A stretch of DNA of 64,000 bases from JBBRWV01 sp038248985 (lineage in GTDB: Bacteria > Planctomycetota > Phycisphaerae > WQYP01), in the NCBI GenBank assembly GCA_038248985.1, contig JBBRWV010000003.1, forward strand, positions 1 through 64,000, read 5' to 3'. The translations under genes were made by a program, and so were the position numbers. Under the pieces are notes generated by a model. That model was not told the DNA's origin. It saw only the letters and a program-made list of their open reading frames with translations, and did not search any database. This document shows positions 21,344-29,823 of the stretch, piece after piece (position 1 is the first letter of the stretch; the number at the start of each line of letters is the position of its first letter).

Positions 21344-22690
21344 TCAAGAATGTGAGTCCGGCGGCGACGGGGGGGTTGGGGGCGGATTCAGAGGGGCGCT
21401 GATTGCGTGCCAACCGGGGCCAATTTCCAGGGGGGCGGGGGCGTGCGGGTGGCTGTTGAGTAGTATTGTCGAGGTATCCACGTTCTTTGGGAGGGTGACA
21501 GTGGCACGCATGGTATCCGGCAGATGGACGTTCATCAGCCATTTGCCGGCCGACTGCTCGACGCGCAGGTGGATCGGACCTTTCGGTGTGGGATGGACGA
21601 CTTCCGCCCAGGCAAGGGTGCCGAGTTGGGGCCGCAGGTCGATGGATTGGAATCCGGGATCGCGGGGGAGGATGCCCATGAGGCGACGCGGGATGAGGTT
21701 GGCGGGGGCGGCACCCCAAGCGTGGTTCCAATCCTGGTTGGGTTTGAAGCGATTGTCCCAGGCTTCGAGGGTGATGGTGGAGCCGACATCGTAAAGCATG
21801 TGGGTCCAACTGCGCTCGTCACGCGAGGCAAGTAGGTTGAGTGCGTGATCGGCGCGGCTGGCGTTGTAGAGGGCTTCGAGGAGGAACTGTGCGCCATAGA
21901 CGGAGCAAGCCATGCCGCGGGAGCAGAGGTAATCGGCGACGGTGTTGATGCGGCCGGGTGGGACGAGGTTGAAGGCGAGGGGGAACATATTGGCATGGAT
22001 CGAGGAATGGGTGCTGCCGAGGCCATCGACATAGAGGCCGGTGGCGGGATCGACGAGGAGGGTGTTGATGGCATTCTGGGTTTGCTGGGCGAGGGTGGCG
22101 AAATGGGCGGCGTCATCCGTGTGGCCGAGAGCGGTGGCGATGCGGGCCATGAGGCTGCAAGCGTGGGCGTGGAAGCTACAGACGACGGTGTTGACCCAGC
22201 GCATGTTGTAGTTGTCGCACTCGGTATGGGGCCAATCGATGATGTCGCGGATGGCGTCATGGTGGATGGCGTCGAGGACGGATTTGGGGGTGGGTGGTTC
22301 TATGGTGCTGAGGAGGTGGTCAGGACGGCGCAAGCCTACCACTATTTTGTGCTTAAGTTCATCATAAAAAGAGGAGAGGCTGCGGCTGTCACCGGAGTAG
22401 AGGTAGTCGGCCCAGGCCGTCATGACAGAGTGCATGATCCACTCCGTAGGCCAGGTGGGGCGCTGGATCAGGTAATCATGGGTGTACCGGGCGAGTTCGT
22501 AATCGGCATCGCAGCAGTAGTGGCTCAGTTGATTAATGTAGGCGTCGGCTTCGTAGGCGATGCGTTCGCGGTCGCCATCGACGTAGAGGCCGCAGAAGGT
22601 GGTGGCCTTGATGGAATAGCGGCAGAGTTCCCAGACATCATTGAGGACGGGGTTGGAGGAGCGGAAGGATGCCGCGGAGTCATTAGCCAT
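21344..22690 (-). CDS. GH78-like (alpha-L-rhamnosidase-type) six-hairpin glycosidase lacking N-terminal domains
   Basis: 448 residues resembling the catalytic (alpha/alpha)6 barrel and C-terminal beta domain of GH78. Cues are SNPVLNDVWELCRYSIKAT, the acidic VDGDRERIAYEADAY block at the position of the family CPQRDERxGWxGD motif, YGAQFLLEALY, and WNHAWGAAPANLIPRRLMGI followed by a small beta domain. The 300-400 residue N-terminal carbohydrate-binding and fibronectin-like modules of typical rhamnosidases are missing. No signal peptide is seen. The ATG overlaps the upstream phosphoesterase end by 8 bp, so the two are coupled. The altered CPQRDE motif leaves the substrate uncertain. Confidence 0.65.
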   Translation of the reverse strand: MANDSAASFRSSNPVLNDVWELCRYSIKATTFCGLYVDGDRERIAYEADAYINQLSHYCCDADYELARYTHDYLIQRPTWPTEWIMHSVMTAWADYLYSGDSRSLSSFYDELKHKIVVGLRRPDHLLSTIEPPTPKSVLDAIHHDAIRDIIDWPHTECDNYNMRWVNTVVCSFHAHACSLMARIATALGHTDDAAHFATLAQQTQNAINTLLVDPATGLYVDGLGSTHSSIHANMFPLAFNLVPPGRINTVADYLCSRGMACSVYGAQFLLEALYNASRADHALNLLASRDERSWTHMLYDVGSTITLEAWDNRFKPNQDWNHAWGAAPANLIPRRLMGILPRDPGFQSIDLRPQLGTLAWAEVVHPTPKGPIHLRVEQSAGKWLMNVHLPDTMRATVTLPKNVDTSTILLNSHPHAPAPLEIGPGWHAISAPLNPPPTPPSPPDSHS

Positions 22691-23387
22691 TTACTGCGAT
22701 GAAGCGGGTGTGAATAGATTTGACGGTAGCAGTGCAAAGTAAGTAGCCTTTCTGGGTAGTGCCGTCGTGGTTTTGGCGCGAGCGGGCGATACAGGGTGAG
22801 GTGTGGAGCGGGATGCCGTGATAGTGGTGGAGGGTTCGGCCGTGGAAATGGCCGCCGAAGGTTGCGCGCAGGCGGTGTTTGCTGAGGAGGGCGAGGAGTG
22901 TGGCGGGGTTGCGGAGGGAGTAGGGGACGGCGCGGGAGAGAGGGAAGTGAGTGAAGAGAACGGTGGGAAGGGTGGGGTTGAGTGCGGGGAGAAGTGTGCG
23001 GAGGGCGGTGAGAGTATCGAGACGGACGCGGACGTTTTGATAGGCGGTGCCGGTGCAGGTGTCGAGGGCGAGGAACTGGAAGTTTGCGTACGTAAAGACG
23101 TAGTTGGCGGAGTTTGGGAAGACGATGTCGTAGGGGGTGCGGCCCAAGGTGGGGTGATAGTCATGGTTGCCGGGGACAGTGTGGACGGGGCAGTTGAATT
23201 GAGTCAGCAGTTTTTGGACGCGGCGGAACGCGGGTAGCGAGGCGTGTTCGACGAGGTCGCCGAGGAGCATGACGAAGGTGGGGCGAAGAGCGTTGATGGA
23301 TGGGATTATGCGGGAGAAATGGGTGGCGCAGGCGGGGTCGAGATAGTGGAGATCGTTGAGGAGGATGAAGCGAAGAGGGCTGGGCAT
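22683..23387 (-). CDS. calcineurin-like metallophosphoesterase
   Basis: 234-residue metallophosphoesterase. Metal-binding motifs are LLNDLHYLD (DxH), LLGDLVEHA (GDxxx), PGNHDYHP (GNHD), LFTHFPLS and GGHFHGRT (GHxH). Substrate is unknown; family members hydrolyse cyclic nucleotides or phosphodiesters. There is no signal peptide. It shares an 8-bp overlap with the GH78-like gene downstream. A candidate leaderless promoter lies 8 nt upstream. The gene is divergent from hrpB. Confidence 0.85.
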   Translation of the reverse strand: MPSPLRFILLNDLHYLDPACATHFSRIIPSINALRPTFVMLLGDLVEHASLPAFRRVQKLLTQFNCPVHTVPGNHDYHPTLGRTPYDIVFPNSANYVFTYANFQFLALDTCTGTAYQNVRVRLDTLTALRTLLPALNPTLPTVLFTHFPLSRAVPYSLRNPATLLALLSKHRLRATFGGHFHGRTLHHYHGIPLHTSPCIARSRQNHDGTTQKGYLLCTATVKSIHTRFIAVNG

Positions 23388-23395
23388 GTGGAGCG

Positions 23396-23425
23396 GTTGT
23401 ATCGTGATCAGGTGTGTTGTGGCAA
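23396..23425 (-). promoter_or_regulatory. candidate leaderless promoter of the phosphoesterase-glycosidase pair
   Basis: Minus strand: TTGCCA (23420-23425), 18-bp spacer, TACAAC (23396-23401), then 8 nt to ATG 23387. No Shine-Dalgarno sequence is seen. Confidence 0.45.
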
Positions 23426-23505
23426 GGGGGAAGCGGAGGATTGTTACGTGGCGTGATGAAAACGAAATGGAGTTGCGGCATTCGCCATCTGTTGGTTGAA
23501 CCTTC

Positions 23506-23511
23506 TATAAT
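23506..23511 (+). promoter_or_regulatory. perfect TATAAT -10 box directly before hrpB (leaderless candidate)
   Basis: TATAAT at 23506-23511 is followed by 8 nt and then the hrpB ATG (23520), so transcription would begin within a few bases of the start codon. No good -35 is present at 17 bp, and no Shine-Dalgarno sequence lies between. Confidence 0.5.
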
Positions 23512-23519
23512 CGCACGCC

Positions 23520-26048
23520 ATGCAAGAACTTCCCATCGATTCGTACCTTCCGCAAATTCTGGAGGCGCTGCGCGATTCTCCCAATCTGGTGCTGGTGGCG
23601 CCGCCGGGGGCAGGGAAGACGACGCGGGTTCCGCCAGCGGTATTGGCGGCGAAGCTGGTTTTGCCGGAGCATCCTGTAATACTGATGTTGCAGCCGCGGC
23701 GCGTGGCGGCGCGGGCTTCGGCGGAGCGCATCGCGGAGGAAAATGGCTGGCAATTGGGACGGGAGGTGGGGTATCACATTCGATTTGAAAAAAGGTATGG
23801 GGCCTCCACGCGTCTCCGGGTGTTGACCGAGGGCATCCTGACGCGGCAACTGCTCGCGGATCCGTTTCTGGAGGGTGTGGGGATGGTCATTCTCGATGAA
23901 TTTCACGAACGCAACTTGCACACGGATCTGGCAGTGGCGTTGCTGCGGGAGATTCAGCAGACTGTGCGGCCGGATCTCAAACTGGTGGTGATGTCGGCGA
24001 CTTTGCAGGCGGAGCCGGTCGCGGCCTTTTTGAATGCCCCAATTGTGCGTACCGAGGGCCGGGTGTTTCCCGTGGAGGTTTCGCACCATCCGGTGGGGGA
24101 TCAACGGATGGAAAACCAGGTGTTGCGACTGGTGGAGGAGAGCGTTGAGCGCGACCTGGGGGATGTGCTGGTATTTCTTCCTGGGGTTGGAGAGATTGAG
24201 CGGGCGCGGGCGGCGCTGCTGCCGCTGGAGTCGCGTGATCGGCTGGTGATTCTGCCTTTGCATGGGTCGCTTACTTCGGAGGAGCAGCATCGGGCCTTGG
24301 CGCGGGCCGCAGCGGGGGTGCGAAAAATAATCCTCGCCACCAACATTGCAGAAACGTCGCTCACTATTGATGGCGTGCGTACCGTGATCGACTCAGGCCT
24401 GGCACGCATCAACTCCTTTGATGCGGATCGGGGGATGGATCGGCTGGACCTGCAGCGCATTTCGAAAGCGTCCGCAACACAAAGGGCGGGGCGGGCGGGT
24501 CGCACCGCGCCGGGGCGATGTCTGCGCATGTGGTCGGTGGGGGAGGACAAGAATCTGGCGGAGTTTGAGATTCCGGAAATCATGCGTGTCGATCTGGCGC
24601 CGACGACGTTGGCGCTGCATGCGTGGGGTAGTAAAGATGCCCGGGCATTTGGCTGGTTTGAGCGTCCACCGGAGTCGATGCTGGCGGCGGCGGAGGATCT
24701 GCTGGAACTTTTGGGGGCCACGCACGATGGAGTCATCACTGAGACGGGGCGGGCGATGCTGACGCTTCCGACGCATCCGCGTCTGGCTCGGCTGCTCATC
24801 GAGGCGGCGCATTTTGGTTTGCTGCGTGAAGGGGCAACGATCGCGGCGTTGCTTTCGGAAAAAGACATTGTGCGCCGCAGCGGTGATTTTCAGACGCGTG
24901 GTCCGCGAATGAAGGCGGATTCAGACATTACGATCCGTCTGGAGGCCCTGCAGAGCAATGCGGTGAATGTGGGAGAACTTGACTCGTATGTGATCAAGCA
25001 GGTTTTACGCGTGCGCGACGAGTTGTTGCGTATTGCGGAGCGTTTGCCTGCGCAGCGGAGCGGCGACACGCGTGCGGTTCTGCTACTGCCGTTGTTTGCC
25101 TTTCCGGATCGTGTGGTCAGGCGCCGCGAGAGTGACCCGACGCGCGGCGTGATGGTGGGGGGGAGCGGTATTAAGCTTGCGCCGGAATCCGGGGTTCTGG
25201 AGCCGGAGCTATTTCTCGCCTTGGCGCTGCGTCATGATGATCGTTCCAGCACGCGCGAGGCTCAGGTTACGCTGGCGTCGGGTATTGAGCAGGCGTGGCT
25301 GGAGAAATACTTTCCGCAGGCGATCAGCACAGTGGTCGTCGCGCATTATGATTCCGAGCGTCAACGTGTGGTGGGAATGCTGCGGGAACGCTATCGCGAT
25401 CTGCTGTTGCGCGAAGATCCCAATGCAAATATGGATGCTGCGGTGGCTGGACGGGCGCTCGCGGCGGCGCTGGTGCCGCAAGCAGAGACGCTGTTCCGGG
25501 CGGATGAAGCCGCGGTGAAACTGCTGGATCGGGTGAGTCTGCTGAGGCAGCATATGCCGGAGCATCCGTGGCCGAAATTTGATGCGGAACAATTGGCGTT
25601 GATTCTGAGCGAGGCGTGTGCCAACAAGCGCTCACTGGCAGAGGTGCTCGCTGCAACGGGCGGACTGGCGCAGCTCCTGCACAATCAATTGCAGTACCCT
25701 CTAAACCGGTTGCTGGATCAGTACGCGCCGGAAACGTATGAAGTGCCGACTGGCAACAAGATTCGCATTGACTATGCGGAGAACCAGTCGCCAATTCTCG
25801 CGGTGCGTCTGCAGGAGTTGTTTGGCCTGCTGGAGACGCCGCGAATCGCGAATGGGCGTGTCCCGCTGACGCTGCACCTGCTCGCGCCCAATTATCGTCC
25901 GACCCAAATCACGTCGGACCTTCGCAGTTTCTGGAAGACGGCCTATTTTGAAGTTCGCAAAGATCTGCGCGCCCGCTATCCCAAGCACAGTTGGCCGGAA
26001 GATCCGCTCACCGCACCTCCGCAAGCCAGGGGGCGTTCGCGGCGTTGA
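23520..26048 (+). CDS. hrpB: ATP-dependent helicase HrpB
   Basis: 842-residue DExH-box helicase, full HrpB length. Motifs: APPGAGKTT (Walker A, about 27-35), DEFHER (about 125), MSATL, a long helicase C domain ending QRAGRAGRT (about 320), the HA2 region, and the HrpB-specific C-terminal domain (LLPLFAFPDRVVRRRE ... SDLRSFWKTAYFEVRKDLRARYPKHSWPEDP). Its role in RNA metabolism is poorly defined. The N-terminal half of a second DEAH helicase (hrpA) follows 47 bp later in the same direction, so the two were probably cotranscribed. G/C use in third positions is more mixed than in the strongly skewed flanks. Confidence 0.96.
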   Translation: MQELPIDSYLPQILEALRDSPNLVLVAPPGAGKTTRVPPAVLAAKLVLPEHPVILMLQPRRVAARASAERIAEENGWQLGREVGYHIRFEKRYGASTRLRVLTEGILTRQLLADPFLEGVGMVILDEFHERNLHTDLAVALLREIQQTVRPDLKLVVMSATLQAEPVAAFLNAPIVRTEGRVFPVEVSHHPVGDQRMENQVLRLVEESVERDLGDVLVFLPGVGEIERARAALLPLESRDRLVILPLHGSLTSEEQHRALARAAAGVRKIILATNIAETSLTIDGVRTVIDSGLARINSFDADRGMDRLDLQRISKASATQRAGRAGRTAPGRCLRMWSVGEDKNLAEFEIPEIMRVDLAPTTLALHAWGSKDARAFGWFERPPESMLAAAEDLLELLGATHDGVITETGRAMLTLPTHPRLARLLIEAAHFGLLREGATIAALLSEKDIVRRSGDFQTRGPRMKADSDITIRLEALQSNAVNVGELDSYVIKQVLRVRDELLRIAERLPAQRSGDTRAVLLLPLFAFPDRVVRRRESDPTRGVMVGGSGIKLAPESGVLEPELFLALALRHDDRSSTREAQVTLASGIEQAWLEKYFPQAISTVVVAHYDSERQRVVGMLRERYRDLLLREDPNANMDAAVAGRALAAALVPQAETLFRADEAAVKLLDRVSLLRQHMPEHPWPKFDAEQLALILSEACANKRSLAEVLAATGGLAQLLHNQLQYPLNRLLDQYAPETYEVPTGNKIRIDYAENQSPILAVRLQELFGLLETPRIANGRVPLTLHLLAPNYRPTQITSDLRSFWKTAYFEVRKDLRARYPKHSWPEDPLTAPPQARGRSRR

Positions 26049-26095
26049 GAGATGACGGTTTTGCGTTTCCGCGCCCGCTCCGCAACAATCTCTTC

Positions 26096-28015
26096 ATGTC
26101 GGTCAATGAACTACTTATTCTTATCTCCCAAGCCATGCTGCGGGATCAACTCGGCTTTCGCCAGCGTTACGAAGCGCTGCGTGCCGGCCATGTCACGCCT
26201 GCACGCACGGATCAACTTGCCGCGCTGCGGGCGCAGGTTCAGCACTCCGTGGCGCAGCGACAAATTCGCACGCAGTCGCTCCCGCCCATCCATTTTCCGC
26301 CGCAACTGCCGGTCTCGGAACGACGTCACGAGATTGCGCAGGCGATCGCCAATCATCAGGTGATTGTGATTTGCGGTGAGACGGGATCAGGAAAAACCAC
26401 ACAGCTTCCGAAGATTTGCCTGGAAATGGGCCGCGGCATTTCGGGAATGATCGGGCACACGCAGCCGCGACGCATCGCCGCACGCTCGGTTGCGGCACGG
26501 ATCGCGGAGGAACTGCATACGCGTGTCGGTGACCACGTCGCTTACAAGGTGCGTTTTTCCGACAACGTCTCGGAACGCACGCTTATCAAGCTGATGACCG
26601 ATGGCATCCTGCTGGCTGAAACGCAGAGCGATAATTTCCTCAAGCGGTACGACACGCTCATTATCGATGAAGCGCACGAACGCTCGCTGAATATCGATTT
26701 TCTCCTGGGGTACCTGCGGCAGCTTCTGCCCAAGCGGCCGGACCTGAAACTGATCATCACTTCCGCCACGATTGATCCGCACAGTTTTGCCAATCATTTC
26801 AGTTATAAGGACGTGCCTGCTCCGGTGATCATGGTTAGCGGGCGAACGTACCCTGTGGAGATGCGCTACCATGATCCACTGGCCAAGGTGCGGGCTGCGG
26901 CGCTGGCGTCGGGTGTGGAGGAAGATGCGGATGAAGAGCAACCGGATATGCTCGAAGCCATTGCCCACGCGGTGGACGAGCTCATCAATCTGGGGCCGGG
27001 TGACATCCTTATTTTTCTGAGTGGTGAGCGGGAGATACGCGAGACGGCCAAGGAACTTGAGGCTAAGGCGCGCGGGCGGCATGGTTTTGAAATCGTTCCG
27101 CTGTACGCCCGGCTGAGCAACGAGGAGCAGCAACGCGTTTTCACCCCACACAAACTTCGCCGGGTTGTACTGGCCACTAATGTTGCCGAGACGTCGCTGA
27201 CGGTGCCGGGCATCAAGTATGTGATCGATCCGGGGTTGGCGCGCATTTCGCGGTATTCGCCGCGTTCGAAAATTCAGCGACTTCCCATTGAACAGATTTC
27301 ACAGGCTTCGGCGAACCAGCGGTCCGGCCGCTGCGGGCGTGTCTCTGCAGGTGTGTGCATTCGTCTTTATTCTGAGGAAGATTTTCTTGCTCGACCGGTC
27401 TACATGGAGCCGGAAATTCTCCGCACGAATCTGGCGGCGGTCATCCTGCAGATGAAGGCGCTCAAACTTGGGAAGGTCGAAGATTTTCCTTTTTTATCGC
27501 GGCCTAACGCGCGGCAGATTGCGGATGGGTATCAAACGCTGCTCGAACTGGGGGCGGTTACGCCGGAGTTTGAGCTTACGCCCTTGGGGGCGAAGCTCGC
27601 GCGGTTGCCGATTGATCCGCGTATTGCGCGCATGATTCTGGCCGGGCAGGATGAGGGCGTCGAAGCCGAGGTTCTCATCATTGCCGCGGCCTTGAGCGTG
27701 CAGGATCCGCGGGAGCGGCCGCTGGACATGGCGCCGGCGGCGGATGCGGCACACCTGGAGTTCCGGGATGAGAATTCCGATTTTCTGGGTTACCTCAAAT
27801 TGTGGTCTTGGTATCACGAGACGGCAAAAAGTCTTTCCACCAACAAGCTTCGCCGGGCCTGCATCGAGCGTTTTCTATCGTTCACGCGTATGCGTGAATG
27901 GCACGATATTCACACGCAACTGCGCGAGCTTTTGGATGAGATGCGGCAGGAGGCACGGCCTACGGTGACACCGCGGAGGCCTCACCCCAGAGGAAATCCG
28001 CGACAGCGAACATGA
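26096..28015 (+). CDS. hrpA: HrpA-type DEAH-box RNA helicase, N-terminal half only
   Basis: 639 residues covering the helicase and HA2 part of HrpA: GETGSGKTTQLP (about 93), IIDEAHERSLN (about 190), ITSATID, QASANQRSGRCGR and a C-terminal FTRMREWHDIHTQLRELLDEM. Full HrpA proteins continue for another ~650 residues (DUF3418 region). Here the frame ends 26 residues after that conserved block in an Arg/Pro-rich tail. The missing half is encoded on the opposite strand at 39695-41806. ATG 26096 is chosen because it begins the family N-terminus; the frame is open further upstream inside hrpB. The ATPase/helicase core looks intact, so this half might still be active. Confidence 0.9.
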   Translation: MSVNELLILISQAMLRDQLGFRQRYEALRAGHVTPARTDQLAALRAQVQHSVAQRQIRTQSLPPIHFPPQLPVSERRHEIAQAIANHQVIVICGETGSGKTTQLPKICLEMGRGISGMIGHTQPRRIAARSVAARIAEELHTRVGDHVAYKVRFSDNVSERTLIKLMTDGILLAETQSDNFLKRYDTLIIDEAHERSLNIDFLLGYLRQLLPKRPDLKLIITSATIDPHSFANHFSYKDVPAPVIMVSGRTYPVEMRYHDPLAKVRAAALASGVEEDADEEQPDMLEAIAHAVDELINLGPGDILIFLSGEREIRETAKELEAKARGRHGFEIVPLYARLSNEEQQRVFTPHKLRRVVLATNVAETSLTVPGIKYVIDPGLARISRYSPRSKIQRLPIEQISQASANQRSGRCGRVSAGVCIRLYSEEDFLARPVYMEPEILRTNLAAVILQMKALKLGKVEDFPFLSRPNARQIADGYQTLLELGAVTPEFELTPLGAKLARLPIDPRIARMILAGQDEGVEAEVLIIAAALSVQDPRERPLDMAPAADAAHLEFRDENSDFLGYLKLWSWYHETAKSLSTNKLRRACIERFLSFTRMREWHDIHTQLRELLDEMRQEARPTVTPRRPHPRGNPRQRT

Positions 28016-28108
28016 AAATATTTTATTTTTTACATGACGATTCACAAACAGGGCGTTACTATATGTTGTAGTGCCACCGCGTGGTGACACAAAATAACGG
28101 CCTTGAAT

Positions 28109-28114
28109 AAGGAG
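28109..28114 (+). promoter_or_regulatory. strong ribosome-binding site AAGGAG for the 21-residue peptide
   Basis: AAGGAG with 6-nt spacing to ATG 28121. Upstream, 28071-28090 contains an imperfect palindrome (GTGCCACC-GCGT-GGTGACAC) that could form a hairpin in the leader. Confidence 0.7.
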
Positions 28115-28120
28115 ATTTAC

Positions 28121-28186
28121 ATGGCCAAAGGTAACAACAGTCAGAAGAAGGAAGTCAAGAAACCCAAGAAGGACAAGAAAAAATAA
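28121..28186 (+). CDS. 21-residue Lys-rich peptide
   Basis: Small gene supported by an AAGGAG site 6 nt before the ATG, a clean TAA stop and an immediately following perfect terminator hairpin. The product starts MAKGNNSQKKEVKK and ends KKDKKK: 10 Lys of 21 residues, no hydrophobic stretch, predicted disordered and strongly basic. It suggests a nucleic-acid- or ribosome-associated peptide (inference). Similar tiny MAKGNN-like proteins occur in bacterial genomes as hypotheticals (recollection, not checked). The upstream region is AT-rich and is likely its own promoter. Confidence 0.7.
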   Translation: MAKGNNSQKKEVKKPKKDKKK

Positions 28187-28196
28187 CCCCAAAAAC

Positions 28197-28230
28197 GAAG
28201 AAAGCTCGGAACTCTGTCCGAGCTTTCTTC
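28197..28230 (+). terminator. perfect intrinsic-type terminator hairpin
   Basis: 14-bp perfect stem: GAAGAAAGCTCGGA (28197-28210), loop ACTCTG, TCCGAGCTTTCTTC (28217-28230), followed by TTGCTT. It ends the small-peptide transcript and may also act on the convergent isomerase gene, because the stem begins with A-rich sequence. Confidence 0.85.
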
Positions 28231-28290
28231 TTGCTTCAAACCAATCAAGAAGTGTGGTGAGGGAAAGGGAAACGGGCGTGAGGGGATCAA

Positions 28291-29163
28291 TCAACACGAT
28301 GTCAGAAAGTGTGCCGCCGACAGCAAACCCATTTGCTCGCCTTCGGTGGTGCCATTGAAATCGGCATCCTCCAATTCGATGGATACCGCGCCTTGGTAGC
28401 TGCGGGAACGCAGGATTTCAAACGCGCGGCCCCAGCGGAAAACGCCATGGCCCGGAATCGTGTAGCGCCACGTCATCGAACCAAATTGCCGCGGCGTTCC
28501 AAAGGTGGGGGGCTGCTCTGTGCCATATTCGTAGCGGTTCTCAATCAACAACTCAGTATCTTTGCCGTGGACGTGATAAATGCGTTCCGCAAACTCTTCG
28601 ACAAAGCGGATCGGATCAATATTCATCCGCAGGAAATGCGAGGGATCAAAATTGATCCCGATTGATTTTCCGTGGCACGCTTTGATCGCTTCGCGCACGG
28701 TTTCCGGTGTGCAGCACAGCGCCCCGGACCCGGGCCAGCCTTCAATGACGAGGCGAGCTTGGTGCTGTTCCAGCGTACTGGTCATGGCGTTAAGCGATTC
28801 GATCATGTATTTGAAATTTTCCTTGCGCGGCAAGGCAGGGTTCTCCGGCAGCATAACCATGAAGAAGTTTCGCACGCCGAAAGCGGAGCAGGCGGCGATA
28901 TACTCGGCGTTCCGCGCCACTCCCGCCTGGCGTTTTGTTTCATCGGCGGACAGCAGGTCATTCCAAATCGGCAAATCCACCGCAGGAATACTCAGCCCCG
29001 CGTCGACCACCTGCTTGCCGATGGCATCGGCATCGCGCCCCAGATCAATCGCGGAAAAATGATTCTGCTTCGCCCAGGCGATCAGACCCGCCATATCTTT
29101 TTGCCACGGTGCCCACCCGCGCCGAAAGCCCACGGGAAAATTGCCGGTTCGCGTCATGAACAT
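28291..29163 (-). CDS. sugar phosphate isomerase/epimerase (xylose-isomerase-like TIM barrel)
   Basis: 290-residue AP-endonuclease-2/xylose-isomerase-like barrel. Metal-ligand-like motifs are LVIEGWPGSG (Glu), GINFDPSHFL (Asp/His), ERIYHVHGKDTE (His) and SIELEDADF (Glu), consistent with a divalent-metal sugar isomerase or epimerase of the IolE/YcjR kind. The substrate is unknown. ATG 29163 follows GGAG; the in-frame TTG at 29178 is part of that ribosome-binding site and is rejected. No signal peptide. It stands alone, convergent with the small-peptide unit. Confidence 0.87.
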   Translation of the reverse strand: MFMTRTGNFPVGFRRGWAPWQKDMAGLIAWAKQNHFSAIDLGRDADAIGKQVVDAGLSIPAVDLPIWNDLLSADETKRQAGVARNAEYIAACSAFGVRNFFMVMLPENPALPRKENFKYMIESLNAMTSTLEQHQARLVIEGWPGSGALCCTPETVREAIKACHGKSIGINFDPSHFLRMNIDPIRFVEEFAERIYHVHGKDTELLIENRYEYGTEQPPTFGTPRQFGSMTWRYTIPGHGVFRWGRAFEILRSRSYQGAVSIELEDADFNGTTEGEQMGLLSAAHFLTSC

Positions 29164-29309
29164 CGTTTTGATCTCCAAGCTTGTTAACAGCGCAAGAGTG
29201 TAGAGGGGTCTTTATGCACTGGCAATGCAAATAGGCAATCGCTGGCGCATGGCATGTCCGCCACGACGCGTTTATACTTCCCGCGGTCTACTAATCGGAG
29301 CACTGATCC

Positions 29310-29693
29310 ATGGGAAAATACACGGTCGAGGCCGTCGCTGACAAAATGGTCACCCTCAAAGTGGCGGATAAAAACTACCGCAACAGCTTCGTGCTGAAAG
29401 GTGATACAGCAAACCTGGTGCAGGGCTCCAAAGTCGCCGGAACCATTCACGCCCCGGCCTGGAAAGTCGACCGCGTCGCGTTGGGCGGCAACTATGTCGA
29501 GCCGCTGTACGGTCGCCCCCGTCGCATGCAAGGCACCATCCTGGCGGTAAAAGCCGGCGTCAATGAACTGGTGGTGCAGGTGGGTTACGAAGTCACCGTG
29601 AAACTGCCCGAGAAGTACAAGGCCTCTGAGTACCAGGTGGGCGAGCGGATCGGCTGGGACAACATCGAAGTGCCAACGCTTGAACTCGTTTGA
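29310..29693 (+). CDS. conserved-looking hypothetical protein
   Basis: 127-residue soluble protein with no recognised family. It begins MGKYTVEAVADKMVTLKV and is rich in beta-strand-like alternation (KVADKNYRNSFVLKGD, GTIHAPAWKVDRVALGG), suggesting a small OB-like or barrel fold. There is no signal peptide or membrane segment. GGAG lies 10 nt before the ATG, and a TATACT box about 30 nt upstream supports its own promoter. Third-position bias is consistent with real coding. Confidence 0.75.
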   Translation: MGKYTVEAVADKMVTLKVADKNYRNSFVLKGDTANLVQGSKVAGTIHAPAWKVDRVALGGNYVEPLYGRPRRMQGTILAVKAGVNELVVQVGYEVTVKLPEKYKASEYQVGERIGWDNIEVPTLELV

Positions 29694-29823
29694 CCTTCGC
29701 TTCATCGTGCGTCAGGGGATGAGGGTGGGCCAAAGAGGATGGGCAAATCTTCTGAAATGAAACCGACTTCGCTGGCGTTAATCGTGTGGTTGATTTACGG
29801 GTTGAGCGGAACGAGGCACCTCA

